64,000 nt of DNA from Pegoplata infirma (taxonomy: Eukaryota; Arthropoda; Insecta; Diptera; Anthomyiidae): positions 171,461,923 through 171,525,922 of the forward strand of contig OY992540.1 of assembly GCA_963921195.1 (NCBI GenBank), given 5' to 3'. Below the pieces are notes generated by a model, which saw only the letters and a program-made list of their open reading frames with translations, ran no database searches and was not told where the DNA came from. This document shows positions 21,341 to 33,990 of this stretch, piece after piece. The position numbers and the translations under genes were made by a program. The stretch's first letter is position 1; the number at the start of each line of letters is the position of its first letter.

Positions 21341-22551
21341 CGCTCTTATGCGGGGCCTTTGCTCAACTAGATTAAGTTCAAATTGGGTTAAAGCCTCCGC
21401 GTATCTAAAATAAGTTTAACATCCAAATTTTTCCTAAAACTCATCTAATATAAATAAAACATTTAACAACCATAAACCCACAAAGAAAGCTAAAAATGAA
21501 TGAAAAACTTTGTTATTTTTGAGACGTGACCAAATAAACAAAATCCATTTGAAACCTTTAATGTACGCTTAAAATGCTTGTCGTCTTCATCGTACTCCTC
21601 CTTTTCATTTCCTTTTCAGACCGGAGAAATTTTTAAAAGAAGAAAACAAAATCCTTAAACACGAAAAACCTTGCTTATCGCTAAAATGTTTATAAATGCA
21701 CGCACACAATTAAAAATCCTTGGAGTAAAAAGAAATTATTACAAAAAAAAAATAAAGGACTGAAAGTAAGAGAGAATTAATGAAAAGGGAAACACTTTTG
21801 AGTTATATTTAGTCTTAACTTGAGTGAAATAATTTAGTTTTAGCAAACTAAAATTAATGTTGATACAATGTATAATAGAAATTGTATTCTTTTAAGTGGT
21901 TATACGGCGTTCACACTTGCTGTTTTGAAGTGTTTAAAAGTGAGATGTTTAAAAAAGTCTTTGTTCTGTATCCATTACGTTTTTATTCTGTTACTGGTGT
22001 TTTGTTAAACAACTTGTTTAAAGTCGCTAGTGTGAACTCCATATTAGACTACTAGAGTGGATTTTATTATTAGAGTGGGCTGGAAAAATATTTTGTTTAT
22101 CAAATCTAAAGGATGACGTTGTTTGGAACTAAACGGTTTTTAAAACCAATTTTTGTATTTGAGTTAGTTTTAACATTAATTTAAAGGATATTATGATTTT
22201 TTAACTCAATATATATACGAAATAAACCAGTTACAGCCAACTCTTTAAGGCTTTTGAAAACAAAAGTGTGGAATTGAAATGACATCAAAATAAAGCCACA
22301 TAACTGTTACAACTTAAGAAGTCCTACATGATATACAAATATAATCACATGAAATATAGAAAGAAGGACAAACAAAAATACAGATGAGTACGGGTATACC
22401 GAGCACCGTTTATAAAAAATTTTTCCTATATTTTCTGGCCACCATGCGGTGTTTTAACTAAATGTTTCAACAGCTCTATGCAGTTATATCGAGATTCTAA
22501 AAAATCACTTTTCCTTAGAAAATAATACTTTGTGACTCCTTAAAAATCTAT
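21341..22551. other. Non-repetitive stretch with a possible exon
   Basis: No repeat end was recognised here. The stretch holds a candidate exon at 21620-21765 (listed separately). The remainder is AT-rich without a supported reading frame. Confidence 0.35.
21620..21765 (+). other. Possible short exon (weak)
   Basis: An acceptor-like tract CTCCTCCTTTTCATTTCCTTTTCAG precedes (described here as positions 21595-21619). A donor AA|GTAAGAG follows at 21766. The intervening 146 nt have no long frame: the only ATG frame gives about 26 codons. It would have to be a non-coding or 5'-UTR exon. Chance occurrence of both signals in such AT-rich DNA is quite possible. Confidence 0.2.
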
Positions 22552-22691
22552 ACCCAAGTAAAAATGTAAAGGATCAGTTCTGATCTTTCAAATATCGGTT
22601 CAGAACTGATCTTACTCAAATCAGTACTGATCTTTCAAATCTTGAATAAGATGTGATGTGTAAGAATATATCTAAACATTTTTACTCGGGT
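22552..22691. mobile_element. Palindromic MITE with ACCCAAGTAAAAATGT ends (copy 2)
   Basis: Ends as in 8601-8896 with a shorter interior of GATCAG.ACTGATC motifs. TA on both sides if the element is taken to start TACCC. Confidence 0.78.
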
Positions 22692-22753
22692 ATATTAATC
22701 AAATCGTTCTCTTTTATCCTAATGGACCTAAATTGTTAAAGAAATTATTAGTT

Positions 22754-22862
22754 ATGTCGCTTGGTGTTTTGAGTGCCACGTCGATTAAAGAATATTTCGG
22801 ATATAAAACTTCCAGCTGGCAATGAGAGTGGTCGTCGTGAGTTCGATTCTTACCAGAGGCCT
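22754..22862 (+). pseudogene. Weak tRNA-like sequence
   Basis: GAGTTCGATTCTTACC at about 22850 is B-box-like. The A-box candidate upstream (GTCGCTTGGTG...) is poor and the spacing too long for a plain tRNA. Followed by AT-rich DNA with a T-run near 22930. Confidence 0.25.
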
Positions 22863-22869
22863 ACTACGA

Positions 22870-23214
22870 AACGATGGATTAGGAAATAATTAGGAAATAA
22901 TTATTATTACATAAGTTTATAAAAAATATAACAAACTTTTTTTTTATTGCCCAGTTCGTTTTAATCGCAATCCACTGTTTATTTATATTTAGATAATATG
23001 GAACATAGGTACCTTCTATACTGTGGTAGTTCTAACATAAATTGTAGTATATTGGAGCTAAGCTTCTTTTCTATAATTTAACAAAACAGTTCTTTTACAA
23101 ATAAGTAGAATATATGAACTACCTTTAAGTATAGTATTGACTAAAGTTATTAGAAAGTTGACAAAAAGGATATCAATAAATGACGAAAACAAAACACATG
23201 GGGGAAACAAAAGT
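22870..23214. other. AT-rich spacer before a LOA relic
   Basis: No feature recognised. Confidence 0.4.
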
Positions 23215-25700
23215 TCCCGAAGATTCTATAAAAAGAAGCAACATCGGTTATCAAATGCGTTGTAAATGAGCAAATATTACAGCCGAAAGCTCTTAAATAA
23301 GGAAAAATTTTCCAGATCAGACGAGGAATATGATTAAAATTGCCAAATGTAATACTTGAAAACATAGAATACGTTTCTGCGGCATCCAGGCTGCGCAAAG
23401 ATTTGTCTTCTGCTCGTTAAACATTAGGATATTTAAAGGTTCCTACTGAAACTCGCTAGATCTTCTTAGCTACTGGCATTTGTTGGCGAATTCGTTGACG
23501 TTTCCTAGCTTTGGACTCGTAAGAGTTTGAAATTGCTTCGGATATAGTAAATATGCCAATATTAATCTGGCGGTTAAAAGCGTCATGCCCTATAAATCCC
23601 CTAAACCGTCTAAGATGCAAGTGTCCCTTGGTTGTTTCATCTCTAAACAGCATGCATGAACTAGTCATATTCTTCTTTTAAATGGAGGTTGTTTAAATCC
23701 CGAAGGCTGGAAAAAACTCCCTTACCCTCAGGTTCCGAAGTATTTCAGACTAATTAGTCCATCATCATTTTCGATGGACTAATTACGAATAATACCCTCA
23801 TATTTGAAACTGATACCCTCATATTTGCGTAGAGCGATTCACACGAAGTTGCTTTCGACTAGGGAACATGCATACAGCATGTACAGCATGAGCTCATTAG
23901 TACCGTCGATATGTCGCTTTCGGAAAAGGAGTACTCTATGGTGGCCTTTTTTTTGATATAGACTAGAATCGATAATTGCCAATAGACATCTGAAATGCGA
24001 ACGTCTGGCATATTTCGATTTAACAGTAAGGGCACATAAGAGGGAGGCGTTCTTTTGCTGCTTCTTTAAAACTTGGTTCTGAATTCAATTCTGCTCTCTC
24101 TACAAGCACATGGTTGTAAACATAAAAGGAGATTCTTCAGCGCGCTCTGAAAGCTCTGTCTTAATGGTGAAGAGACTGAGGTTTAGGAGTTAATCCAAGT
24201 AAAACTCAAAGTGTCATAGGTTTGAGGTTAGAGGTAGCGGAGTTAAAGACTCCTCACACAATCCATTTTGGTCCATTCTTGTTTACAAGGAAAAATAAAA
24301 TAACTGCTTTTGATTATATTTCTCTGGACTGCATTGATATCTCCTTTTCAGATGGAGCCAAATATCTTAAAGTATTTCTAGATATAAAGTTGTATTTAAG
24401 GCGTAATAATGTAGAACGGATGAGAAAAGCAACGATTTCTTTCTATTAGTGGGCTGTTGGAAAACGATAGGGCTTAAGACCAAGAGTCATTCACTATATT
24501 TATACAGCAGCGGTGCCTACAATTCTGCTGTATAGAATCATTTTTTGGTGGCCGGCTTTTGAGACAAAAGAAAACAGTGTCTTTATCACGAAGGTTCAGA
24601 GAGTGACATTCACGTGTATAACTGAAGTTCTTCTTACTAGACTTACGGATGCATTAAAAATCTTCCTTTACCTAATAACATTAAAAATGCGACAACGTCG
24701 GCAATTCGTTAATTATACATACCTCAAATGTGATACTTTTTCTACGACCACCACTTTACCAATATGATACCATCTAGGAAGTCTTGGATGGGAGCATGCC
24801 AGTTAGTAGTGCGTCCATAAATATTTACACAGACAAATCGAAACTACACAAACAAGAAAGCTTTGGAGTCTATTCCAGAGAGTTTGGGTTAAGCCTTACG
24901 TGAAGATTTTTAAATCATTACAGGCAGAGATGCTGGCAATAAAGGAAGTTGCTGACTGGTTGAGATGCAATGTCTTGTCTAAAACAGCAGTCGACATCTA
25001 TTCTGACAGTGAAGCCTAGGTCAAGTGCCTGGAGTTAATGTTCCTGAAAACAGGATCTGATTTTTACTGCCGCACGTCTTTAAATAAGATGGTCAAGCAG
25101 TACGACATACGACTTATATGGGTCCCAGGACACAGAGACACTCCAGGGAATTGTAATGACGATGAGTTTGCAAGACTGGGAACCACCATACAGGTTCTGA
25201 AGGAATTAGATTGTTTTAGTATGCCTCTAGAAAATAACATGCAAAACTATCGGATTTTGTTCCGCGACAGAGACTAATCATAGATGGGCACATAAACGTA
25301 TGTTCAAGACCACACGACCGATTTAGCCTTATATTAATTAGAAGTATACATGTCAGCTATTATCTCTTCCAATAGGAGAGATTTCGACGATGGTTGCTGC
25401 CTAATAGGAAAGCACGCTGAGCGGTTAAATATGTCGTCTTATATATGTTGAGAATAGGTCGATTAAATGATGATACTTGTAGATGGTGTGGGAATGATAT
25501 CACAGCAATCACTTCTTACGTGAACTTCTTACGATATTGTCTTCCAGAAGATACAAACTATTTGGCTCTTATTTTTTCCAGAACGTACTGGAAATTCAAC
25601 TGGAGAACCATAGGACCTTATCTGCATTTATAAAGGCTTCACAGTGGAGCACATAACTGGAAACAATGCGATTAAAGGAATCATAATGGTCTATATGGAC
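23215..25700 (+). pseudogene. LOA-type ORF2 relic B (C-terminal endonuclease region to 3' end)
   Basis: Follows the order of the 55-60 kb element from the linker after the endonuclease (GAAAGCTCTTAAATAAGG, then GGCATCCAGGCTGCGCAAAG), through RT (TTTGATTATATTTCTCTGGA, GATGGAGCCAAATATCTTAA), RNase H (TATATGGGTCCCAGGACACA near 25117) and the finger region. Many stops, small indels and a missing RT core make it dead. Open stretches of 60-84 codons (for example 25038-25277 with RLIWVPGHRDTPGN) are remnants. It is 5'-truncated, and its CCTAA tail is no longer recognisable. Confidence 0.8.
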
Positions 25701-25769
25701 GTTGTTTTTGTGTAAAACGGTACCATTCTTCACAACCTTGTGACTAGGTTAAACACTAAATAAGTTATT

Positions 25770-26040
25770 CGCGAGAATTCGGTGCACTTGAGTTTGGTAA
25801 ATACGAACTATAGGTGGCGTTCGTTAGTAATAATACTAAGTTTCTCACGGGAATGGGGTGCAGCTGAGTCGGGCTAATATGAACGAAAGGCATTTGGACT
25901 GCTAAATACGATTGGTAGAAGTTGTAAGAAACTGGCGAGAATGGGGTTAAGGGGCGTTGGGTTAATACAAACGATTGGTTTGCTAGCTACTCACGAGAAT
26001 GGGGTGCAGACGAGTCAGCTTAATATGACCGATAGTTTAA
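25770..26040. repeat. Degenerate tandem repeat, units starting CGAGAATGGGGTGCAG
   Basis: Four units start near 25770, 25843, 25932 and 25990. Each opens with (C/G)(A/G)CG(A/G)GAATGGGGT and continues with GAGTCGGGCTAATATGAACGA-like sequence of variable length (58-88 bp). GC content is higher than in the surroundings. Confidence 0.55.
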
Positions 26041-26276
26041 GTTCAGGACCGTGATCTTGTAAACAGATAGTTGACGATCGTCGATTTTAAGAGTCTTGTT
26101 ATTCCTAAACAAATTTGTTTTCCATATTTTTTTGTGTTTCTGGATTAGACAACACTCTTGAATAATATTTTAAAGAAAAACTTTCGTATTTCCCTTCCGA
26201 ATGATATGCATTTTTATATCGTTTATCTTTCATCAATGGTTTTACGTGATTAGCCCCCAGGCTTAGCCACGTAGGA

Positions 26277-26314
26277 GTAGTAACTCCTAAGCCTTCAGGC
26301 TTAGAAGTTACTAC
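26277..26314. repeat. Small perfect-stem hairpin 1
   Basis: GTAGTAACT...AGTTACTAC with inner CTAAGCC-TTCA-GGCTTAG: two stacked stems with a tetraloop TTCA. Confidence 0.6.
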
Positions 26315-26339
26315 TTTCGTGAGTAGTAACTCACGAAAG
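26314..26339. repeat. Small perfect-stem hairpin 2, abutting hairpin 1
   Basis: CTTTCGTGAG and CTCACGAAAG pair perfectly (10 bp) around TAGTAA. The GTAGTAAC/GTTACTAC motif is shared with hairpin 1. Confidence 0.6.
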
Positions 26340-26340
26340 T

Positions 26341-28690
26341 GAGTCAGGTTACTACGAACGAAGGGTGACGATCGGGTTGCTAAAGGTGAGTCGGGTTAGT
26401 ACTAACTAAAGGGGAATTTCCGCGGTTTTTAAAGTGATCGGGTTCCTAACTGCAAGGTTTTAACTACGAAACAACTACTGAAAAGGATGGAATTGGGAAG
26501 AGGAATTTGGTCAGCAAACGGTATACATCGTATATTGTGCGAGATATATCACGAACTCCAACTGGTTTCTCGTTGCTGTAGTAAATCAAACTTTGTCAAT
26601 ATATTTAACAATTTGACCAACTAAATGAGAATTGCTAGGTACCCTCTTCCGTTTGCTAGTAAAAACAACCATACAAATAACTTTATAATAGGCATGGATA
26701 CAAGTAGAGTGGTATGATATAGGGAAAAGTATTTTCCTGTAATGGCACGTTACAAGTATCGTGCATGATGACCATAAGAATCGATCACGGAATATAATAG
26801 ATAAGTATACTGAGGTGCCAGACCGACGTTTTAAAGCTGCAGATTTTACCTCCTCGCTTAGAATATTGCACAGTTGAAATTCTTCCGTCTTCCCATTTTT
26901 TAGAGTACAGTAAATATTCTAATATCCTAAACCAATACTGTTACAACTAAACTAGTTTACATAATAAAAAAAATATATATGTTGTAGGATGGCAAGATTT
27001 GAAAAGAACATTTACCGCCAAAGTGCAAGAAAAATAGAATATGTACATAACAACACCTTTATGCCTGCACGTCGGTAGCTCTGTCTGTCTGTCCGTCCGT
27101 CCGTCCTTTCGTTCATTTGTTCGTCCTATATCCTACATTCAAACAACTTGAATTGGGTGTGTAAATGAATGAAAACTGACTGACTTTATATAAAGAGAAT
27201 ACAACTCTTTCATACATACATACAAGTTAGTTGGTGTATATTGCAATTACGTGTCCCATAAAAAGGTGTGTTTATATTTCCATCTTTCTTTCCATATTTT
27301 TTTTCTTGCGTTTTACAGTAACACAACTTTGTACCAATACATTCATAATATAAATGCATACAAAAGGATTTAAATACACACACATACACAATTACACATT
27401 TGGGAACAAGTTGTATTTAAGACTCACGTTTCGTCTGGCTATAACAATAGAAAAATACCTGCAAATTAAGCTGAAAAATTACACACAAACACACTCATAC
27501 AGTGAAGTGACTATTCCACACCACGATAACTGAAAATAATAATAATAGAAAACAAGGATAAAATTACTCAGTGTCCTAGTGAAATTTTGTGAAAAGAATA
27601 AAAAACAACAAAAAGAAAGAAAAAAATATTTAATACTAGTGTATAGTATTCATGTATGTGTGTGTGTGAAAATTAGGTCGTCACAGTTTGTTTTAGTGTG
27701 TGGAATATTATAATAATTTTCACACGTTGTAATTAAAGATAAACTGCACGTTCAAAAGCTGTATGTGGAAGTGTGTGCTTTTTTTTAAATATTTTCTAGG
27801 ATTAAATGGATCAATGTATATTTATGTGAATGTGTGTGTATGTGTGTAAAGTACAGGTGTATTTTATGCAGGCGTTTTTCTTTGGGGTTAATATACACAT
27901 GTATTTAAGGGTTATCATATGCAAACATAATTTTTGGTAGTATATTAGTTTTTTTTTTTTTTGTTGGTTTTTGGAAAATTATATTTTAGCTCACATAACA
28001 AAAAACTTCCGGGAGCAATTAGGTTTTGCATGTTGTTAAATTTTAATGTTTTTGTTTCTTCTACTGTTACATGTTTTCAGTTTGTGAAAACTTTTTTGTT
28101 TAACTGATTTTCCACCAATAACTGGGTTGAACAAATGTATGGATTACGCGAATGAGGATGTTTTTTGTTGCAAATTATTTGCTGTGATTTTAAAATTTTA
28201 GAAATCGCCCAAAAGTATGCTATCAAATTTGATTTAAATCTTGAATGGTAGCCGTTGAATTTTTAATACCGTTACCGATTTTAAAATCTTAAAAAGTTGC
28301 TAACGTTACCGATACCAATGCAATATCGATATTTGGGAAACACTGGAAAAATGTCTCAACATTTTTTAAAACAACAGTAACTACAGTATAATGCGAAAAT
28401 ATCCTTACATGGAAAAAAAGTGTTTCACACGCCCTTTTTCGCGTGAAATTATCAAACATAAAATTTATTTTGGAAATTTTACACCATTGTACTAAGTTCA
28501 GATGTGAACACATAAAAGTAAACAACCGAAACTGCATAAAATATTCTATATGCAATCTGAAAATAAAAACTTATTTAGAACTTTTCCGTTGATAAGCTCA
28601 ATTTGGTGGTATAAATAGAATATTAATTCATATGTGCAAAATATTTAGAAAATTGATAAATGCATAAATTAGCTATGCAAAATTTTAGTT
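26341..28690. other. Largely unique stretch with microsatellites; no coding gene seen
   Basis: CTGTCTGTCTGTCCGTCCGTCC at 27080-27104 and TG-rich runs at 27652-27668 and 27825-27848 are simple repeats. From about 27300 to 27620 the sequence is purine-rich on the plus strand with many CA/AAC words and few T-runs, as is common in long fly 5'-UTRs, but no initiator, TATA box or donor site is convincing. No protein-like frame exists. Confidence 0.3.
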
Positions 28691-30230
28691 TCTTTTTTCA
28701 TATATGAGGAGTTCCGTCTAAGACTTAAATTTTGAGGTAAAAAAGATGTGATTTTTGTTTTGATGGCACATCGATGAAAGTTGGCATAAATATTAGAAGC
28801 TATTTAAGAATAAGATATTCGTTCGCGTCAATTAAATCGCGCAAGGGGGTCAAAAGTTATGGCGGTTTTGAGATTTAGCGGTTTTAAAAATCTTAAAAAT
28901 ATTTTAAAGATTTTTTTTTCTACGCATTTGTTGCATGCGTTATTAAAACATGCCAGGATATATCATTTCTTCTAAAATATATGATATAAATTTAACCCTT
29001 TAATGACCAAACGATTAAAAAATAATATATCTAAGTACCTAAAATTAATTCGCGGTAAAAGAAAAGTTTCACAATTTTTATAACATATTTAGGCAATGCA
29101 CGTTGGTATTACTGAAAAAAATCACGGAAAATCGTATTATTGTACCAGTAGTTTAAAAAAAATCGGTGATACTTTTTTATAACAAGAAAATTTAATATGG
29201 TCCAAAAAATCTAAAATCATCAAAATCTTTTAACCCGCCTCTGATTTTATGATGACACATCAAGTGGGCTTTCATTAAAAAAAAATTTCATCCGATTTCG
29301 TGTAAAGCCTTGGATGTGCCATATGATATGGATGTGATTTTATGATGACACATCAAGTGGGCTTTCATTTAAAAAAAATTTCATCCGATTTCGTGTAAAG
29401 CCTTGGATGTGCCAGATCAAAACAGGTTTAGATAAAATCATCGCCCTTTCCGCTCAGAATGGCTTAAAGTAAAAAGTCAAAAAGCAAATCAGTTCTACTC
29501 GTTAAGGCACATCTTTTGGTGTATTAAAATGAACATGATGCATTAATTGCTACTAAAAAAAATTGGAAACAGATTTGCAAATTTCGCACAATTTTCAAAA
29601 ATGCCATAAAATTTTTGCAATTTATTTTTTATAAACCCACCAGTGATTTTTTTATGTAAACTTACAAAAAACGCGGTTTACGCAAGAGTCCACCAAATTT
29701 CGAATGAAACCGCGAATGTGCCTCGCGAAAAACTGGTATTTTAAAAAAATTACGTTTTTTCTTTCGAACTTTGATCTGCTGAAACTCCTTAACTATTCGT
29801 GGCACATTAACGGGATTAATTCTTAAATGTTAAGAATTACAACAGCTACCAACTCTAGTTCAACATTTTTCATTTTATAGAGGGGGCCGAAATCCCTGAT
29901 CAAAAAACCTCGAAAATTTAAAAACTCTTAATTTTTGGTTTCAAAACTTAACCGTCTTATAACTTCTTACCAAGCAATGAAGCATCTATCAAGCTAACAT
30001 TAAAATAATCTCTTATATGTACTGACTTTGTGTTATGCCGGAAAAGATTGAAATATAAGGAGAACTTGAAAAAAAGCGAAAGAAGGTAAAAACTATGGAT
30101 TATTTCAAGCCATCTTTATCGATTTTTTCACTTTAACCCTCTGTAACTTTTACGGATAAAGTGGAGTAATCCTTAAACATTGCTCAGTGATGGTTCAATG
30201 TCTTGTTTACACAACTGCATTTACAGTTTT
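28691..30230. repeat. Diverged repeat stretch with a 93-bp duplication
   Basis: 29243-29321 and 29336-29414 are nearly identical 79-bp units (GATTTTATGATGACACATCA at their start, GCCTTGGATGTGCCA at their end). Around them the wording (AAATCGCGCAAGGGGGTCAA, GGCACATCGATGAAAG) resembles the hairpin families elsewhere, but pairing arms could not be established. Confidence 0.5.
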
Positions 30231-30289
30231 TCTAAATTCCAAAAACTGCCGTTTTTTTTAAACATTTATTTCAGTTTCACTGAGTTGAA

Positions 30290-30559
30290 ATTTAAAAAAG
30301 ATTTTGTGATATACAATTAAAAAAAACCTTTACCAATAAAATTGTAAATTTACAGTTTTTTGCTCAATTAAAATTACAAGGAATCCTAGTGATTTTACTA
30401 GATTTTTTTTGAAAATTATCTTGGAAATTTGTAAAAGTACAAAAAAGAATTGTATAATTACAAAAAAAAATAAAATTTCGATCCAAAAATTAAATTTCGA
30501 TAAAATGGGATTACGAGACTTTTCCTAGTAATTTGACAAACTTTTTGTTTTTGTGTGTA
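30290..30559. mobile_element. TACAC-ended MITE copy (left end not resolved)
   Basis: The right end GGATTACGAGACTTTTCCTA, then GTAATTTGACAAAC...TGTGTGTA, equals the right end of 40072-40574. Inner AATTGTAAATTTACAGTTTT and AATTACAAGGAATCC also match that copy. Confidence 0.6.
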
Positions 30560-30649
30560 GGAAGACCAGGTTAGGAGAAGCTGCCAAGGCTGGGAGACTC
30601 TGTAGAGTCTTAAATAAATCTTTTAAAATTACATCGGGTTTGCGCAATA

Positions 30650-31320
30650 TGATAACTAGGGATGAGATTTTCATGCACCAAAAAAATTTAAAATGTGCGC
30701 TAAAAAATTCAAAATATGCACTAAGAACCCTGAAAATATGCATTAAAAAATAAAATGTGTTTCTTGTTTTCTTTCGAAAAACTTCTTAAGATGCAAAATT
30801 AACGCCAAGTTTAAACAGTAACATTTAAAACTTTATTTAAGCAAGATTTTTTTAGAAATTAAGACAATCTATAAAAAAAATTAAAAAAAAAAAAAAATTT
30901 TTTTTCTTATTTTCAAAATAATTTTTCTTATTTTCAAAATAAATTTTTAAAACAAATAAATTTCAACTTGTGTTTTTGCCAAAATATGCAAAAATATGCA
31001 CTTAAAATTTGAAAATATGCATTTAAAACCAAAATATGCAAAAATATGCATTTTCACCAAAATATCCAAAAACAAATCGATGCCATTTCTGGATTCGGAA
31101 AGATAATTGGTCGATATCGTTTTTAGACTATCGACAAAAAACATGCATTTGCATGGAAATCCGATCTCCAATGATAACTAAGGATGAGATTTTCATGCAC
31201 TATAAAATCGAAAATATGCGCTAAAAAAATTCAAAATATGCACTAAAAACCTAAAAATATGCACTAAAAAATGTGTGCAATAAAAATTTTGTTTTCATAC
31301 GAAAAACTTTTTAAGAATTT
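30650..31320. repeat. AATATGCA-rich repeat, duplicated ends in direct orientation
   Basis: Two ~145-bp copies beginning GATAACTAGGGATGAGATTT (30650) and GATAACTAAGGATGAGATTT (31173) lie in direct orientation. Between and within them AAATATGCA occurs at least nine times. Probably two related decayed MITEs or one internally duplicated element. Confidence 0.6.
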
Positions 31321-31599
31321 AAGTTCAAAAATTAAAAATCGGTTGAAAATTTTCTGAGTTACAGGTGGTTTAGTGAGAAAAGTCTAAAAAATCGTTTTTT
31401 GACAATATCTTTAAAATTTTAGGGGGGGTCTGTCAAGTTTTGTGTGGGCATTTTTTTTTATCTTTTCAACGAGACCAACAACTTTGACTAGCTCGTTTCA
31501 AAAGTATATTCGATTTTGTTTTTTTGTACCACAGTGTTATCTTTCCGAATCAGGAAATTTAAAAAGGCATCGATTTCTTTTGCAAATAAGGACGATCGT
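31321..31599. other. AT-rich spacer
   Basis: Nothing recognised apart from low-complexity A/T runs. Confidence 0.35.
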
Positions 31600-33990
31600 G
31601 CAGCAGTTAAGGGCAGATCTTATTTTCAGAAACATTGATGCCAGGGTCTTGACCGCAGCTAGACTGTCAAAATAGAAGTAGACTGCAGTTGTAGACAATA
31701 CATTGCAACTCGATCAGTCAGCCACTTCAGTGGTAAAGTGGTGCTCAAAAACGTTCATAAAGGGAGCACAGTCCTATATTGTGGTATTGTTATCTTCTTT
31801 GAGATCGCGCTATGGCCACAATCGCCGTTTCTCCATTGCAGTGTGCTAATAATATGTCCAATGGTTTAAGGTGAAGGAGGATTTCCAATGCAGCCGTTGG
31901 TGTATCACGAAGAGAACCAGTGATGCACATCGACGCCATTCTCTTCACATCCGTCATTAAGACACAGTTCCCTTTTATCTCTAAAGCAGGCCAACATGCA
32001 ATGAATCCAAACAGCAGAATTCGACGCACCACTACATAAATCCAATGAACGACTTTAGGGCTAAAGCCGCATCGTTTTCCTATAGCTCTTTTATAGGAAG
32101 ATAAAGCAATCATTGCTTTTCTCACCCGTTCCTCAATATTACGCCTGAAATTCAACTTCCTATCTAGAAATATGCCCATCCGTTTTCCAACGTCTCTTTT
32201 ACAGGAATATAAAGCAATCGTGGCTTTTCTCACCCGTTCCCGAATATTACGACTGAAATGCAACTTCCTATCTAGAAAAACTTCAAAATACTTGGCTCCA
32301 TCAAAGAAGGCGATTTCGGTACCGTCTATAGAAATAGGATCAAAAGCAGTAATCTTATTTTTTCCTTATAAATAAGACAAGCTCTGTTTTACTTGGTTTA
32401 ACTCCCAGACCACACTTGTCCATTAAGACATCCTTTTCATTGTCTTTAAAAAAAAAGAAGACAGACTAATCGGTCTGAAATTCTTCGGAACTGTGTGGGA
32501 ACTTTTCCCAGCCAACGGGATAAAAACTGCTCTGGTATCCCTACATTTAAAAGGAATATGCGACCAGTTTATGCATGCTGTGAAGAGATTATACAGCCAA
32601 GGGCTATATACTTAGTCCGACACTTGCTGCATTAGACTGTCATTTTTCTGTATAGCAAAATTTTTTCTACTCCGATTTTCAAAGTCCGGGAATTTTTTTA
32701 TTATACTAGGCCTAAACCTCATGTGGTACCAATTTGAGGTCAATCGGATTAAATTAACCCGTGGCGCCCGGCGGTCAAAGTTTTGGATTTTTGAAAAATT
32801 AAACAAAAATAAATAAAAAATAAATATATCTTTCGACACATCATATTTGTTAATTTTGGTGTGCTGAGCACGAATATCAAAAAAATTAAATCGGTTGAAC
32901 AGTTTTCGAGATATCGCTATTTGAAATTTGCAAAAGATGGCGGTTTTTTCCTACGTACAAGAAATTTTTTAAAAAAAGTCTCAAAACTTCATTCCGCCGA
33001 CTTTTTTGTAGAGCTTGAGACAATCTTTCATTTAAAACTAATTTGAGCAAAATTCGATCATTTTAACCCGTGGTGCCCTTCGATCAAAGTTTTGGACTTT
33101 TGGAAAATTTCCACCAAAATTTTGGATTTTTGAAAATGAAAAAATAAAAATATCTTGCGATACATTATTTTTATTAATTTTAGCATGCTGATTTCGAATA
33201 TAAAAAAAATGATAAAATCGGTCGAACGGTTTTCGAGATATCGCCATTTAAAATTTGTCAAAAAATTGCAAAATGGGGGTTTTTTTCCTACGTTTAAGAA
33301 TTTTTTTTAAAAAAACTCAAAAATTTTCTTTATTTTAACCCTTTTATAGAGCTTTATGCAATCTTTCATTTAAGCTTAATTGGAGCCACATCCGATCATT
33401 TTAACCGGTGGCACCCTTCGATCAATGTTTAGGGTTTTTGGTAAAAAGTTTCTAAAAAGCCAAAACTTTGCTCGATGGGCGCCACGGCTTAAAATTATCT
33501 GATTTGGCTTAAATTAGTTTTAAATGAAAGATTGTCTCAAGCTTTCTTGAACGTAGGAAAAAACCGCGATTTTTTACAAATTTGAAATGGCGATATCTCG
33601 AAAACCGATCAAGCGATCTTAATTTTTTTTTTGATATTCGTGCTCAGCGCATCGAAATTAATAATTATGATGTGTCGAAAAATAATTTTTTTTAATTTTA
33701 TTTTTAAAATTTGTTTAAAAATCCAAAACTTTGACCGCCGGCGCCACGGGTTAATTTAATCCGATTGACCTCAAATTTGTACCACATAAGTTTTAGACCT
33801 AGGACAATTAAAATTTGCCCGGACACTTGGGAAAATCGAAAGATGACAAAAAAATGCCAGTCTATTGCTGCATATTAGCCGGGATTATACCATCGGGTCC
33901 AGGCGATTTATTGGGCCTGAAGCTATTAATCGCCCAGGTTAATATTGGCATATTTATTATTGCCAAAGCAATTTCAGATACTTGGGCGTC
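31600..33990 (-). pseudogene. LOA-type ORF2 relic E (minus strand), split by a hairpin element
   Basis: Minus-strand match to ORF2 of the 55-60 kb element: RT start (SPGPDGIIPA near 33900), RT palm and thumb (RNIEERVRKA at about 32120-32250), and RNase H (31600-31735). It has stops and an internal deletion joining the RNase H part to the inter-domain region near 31735. About 108 bp of the thumb coding sequence is duplicated in tandem and stays in frame (474-nt minus frame 31790-32263). The hairpin 32633-33864 splits the relic at TTGCTGCAT. Both original ends are lost. Confidence 0.8.
32633..33864. mobile_element. TAGACTG-ended hairpin element with 9-bp TSD
   Basis: The ends TAGACTGTCATTTTTCTGT and, inverted, TAGACTGGCATTTTTTTGTC are flanked by TTGCTGCAT (32624-32632 and 33865-33873). 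The interrupted LOA sequence confirms the site. Arms 32695-33060 and 33480-33800 pair, and a third related unit (33040-33440) lies between them. Key words are AACCCGTGGCGCCCGGCGG and AGCGATCTT/CGGTCGAAC. No coding region. Long inverted arms with a 9-bp duplication resemble foldback or Mutator-like elements (family knowledge). Confidence 0.88.

Noticed and set aside
27036..27668. Host promoter with initiator and TG repeats
   Set aside because: The composition is suggestive of a long 5'-UTR, but no TATA, initiator or donor signal stands out; kept only as a remark.
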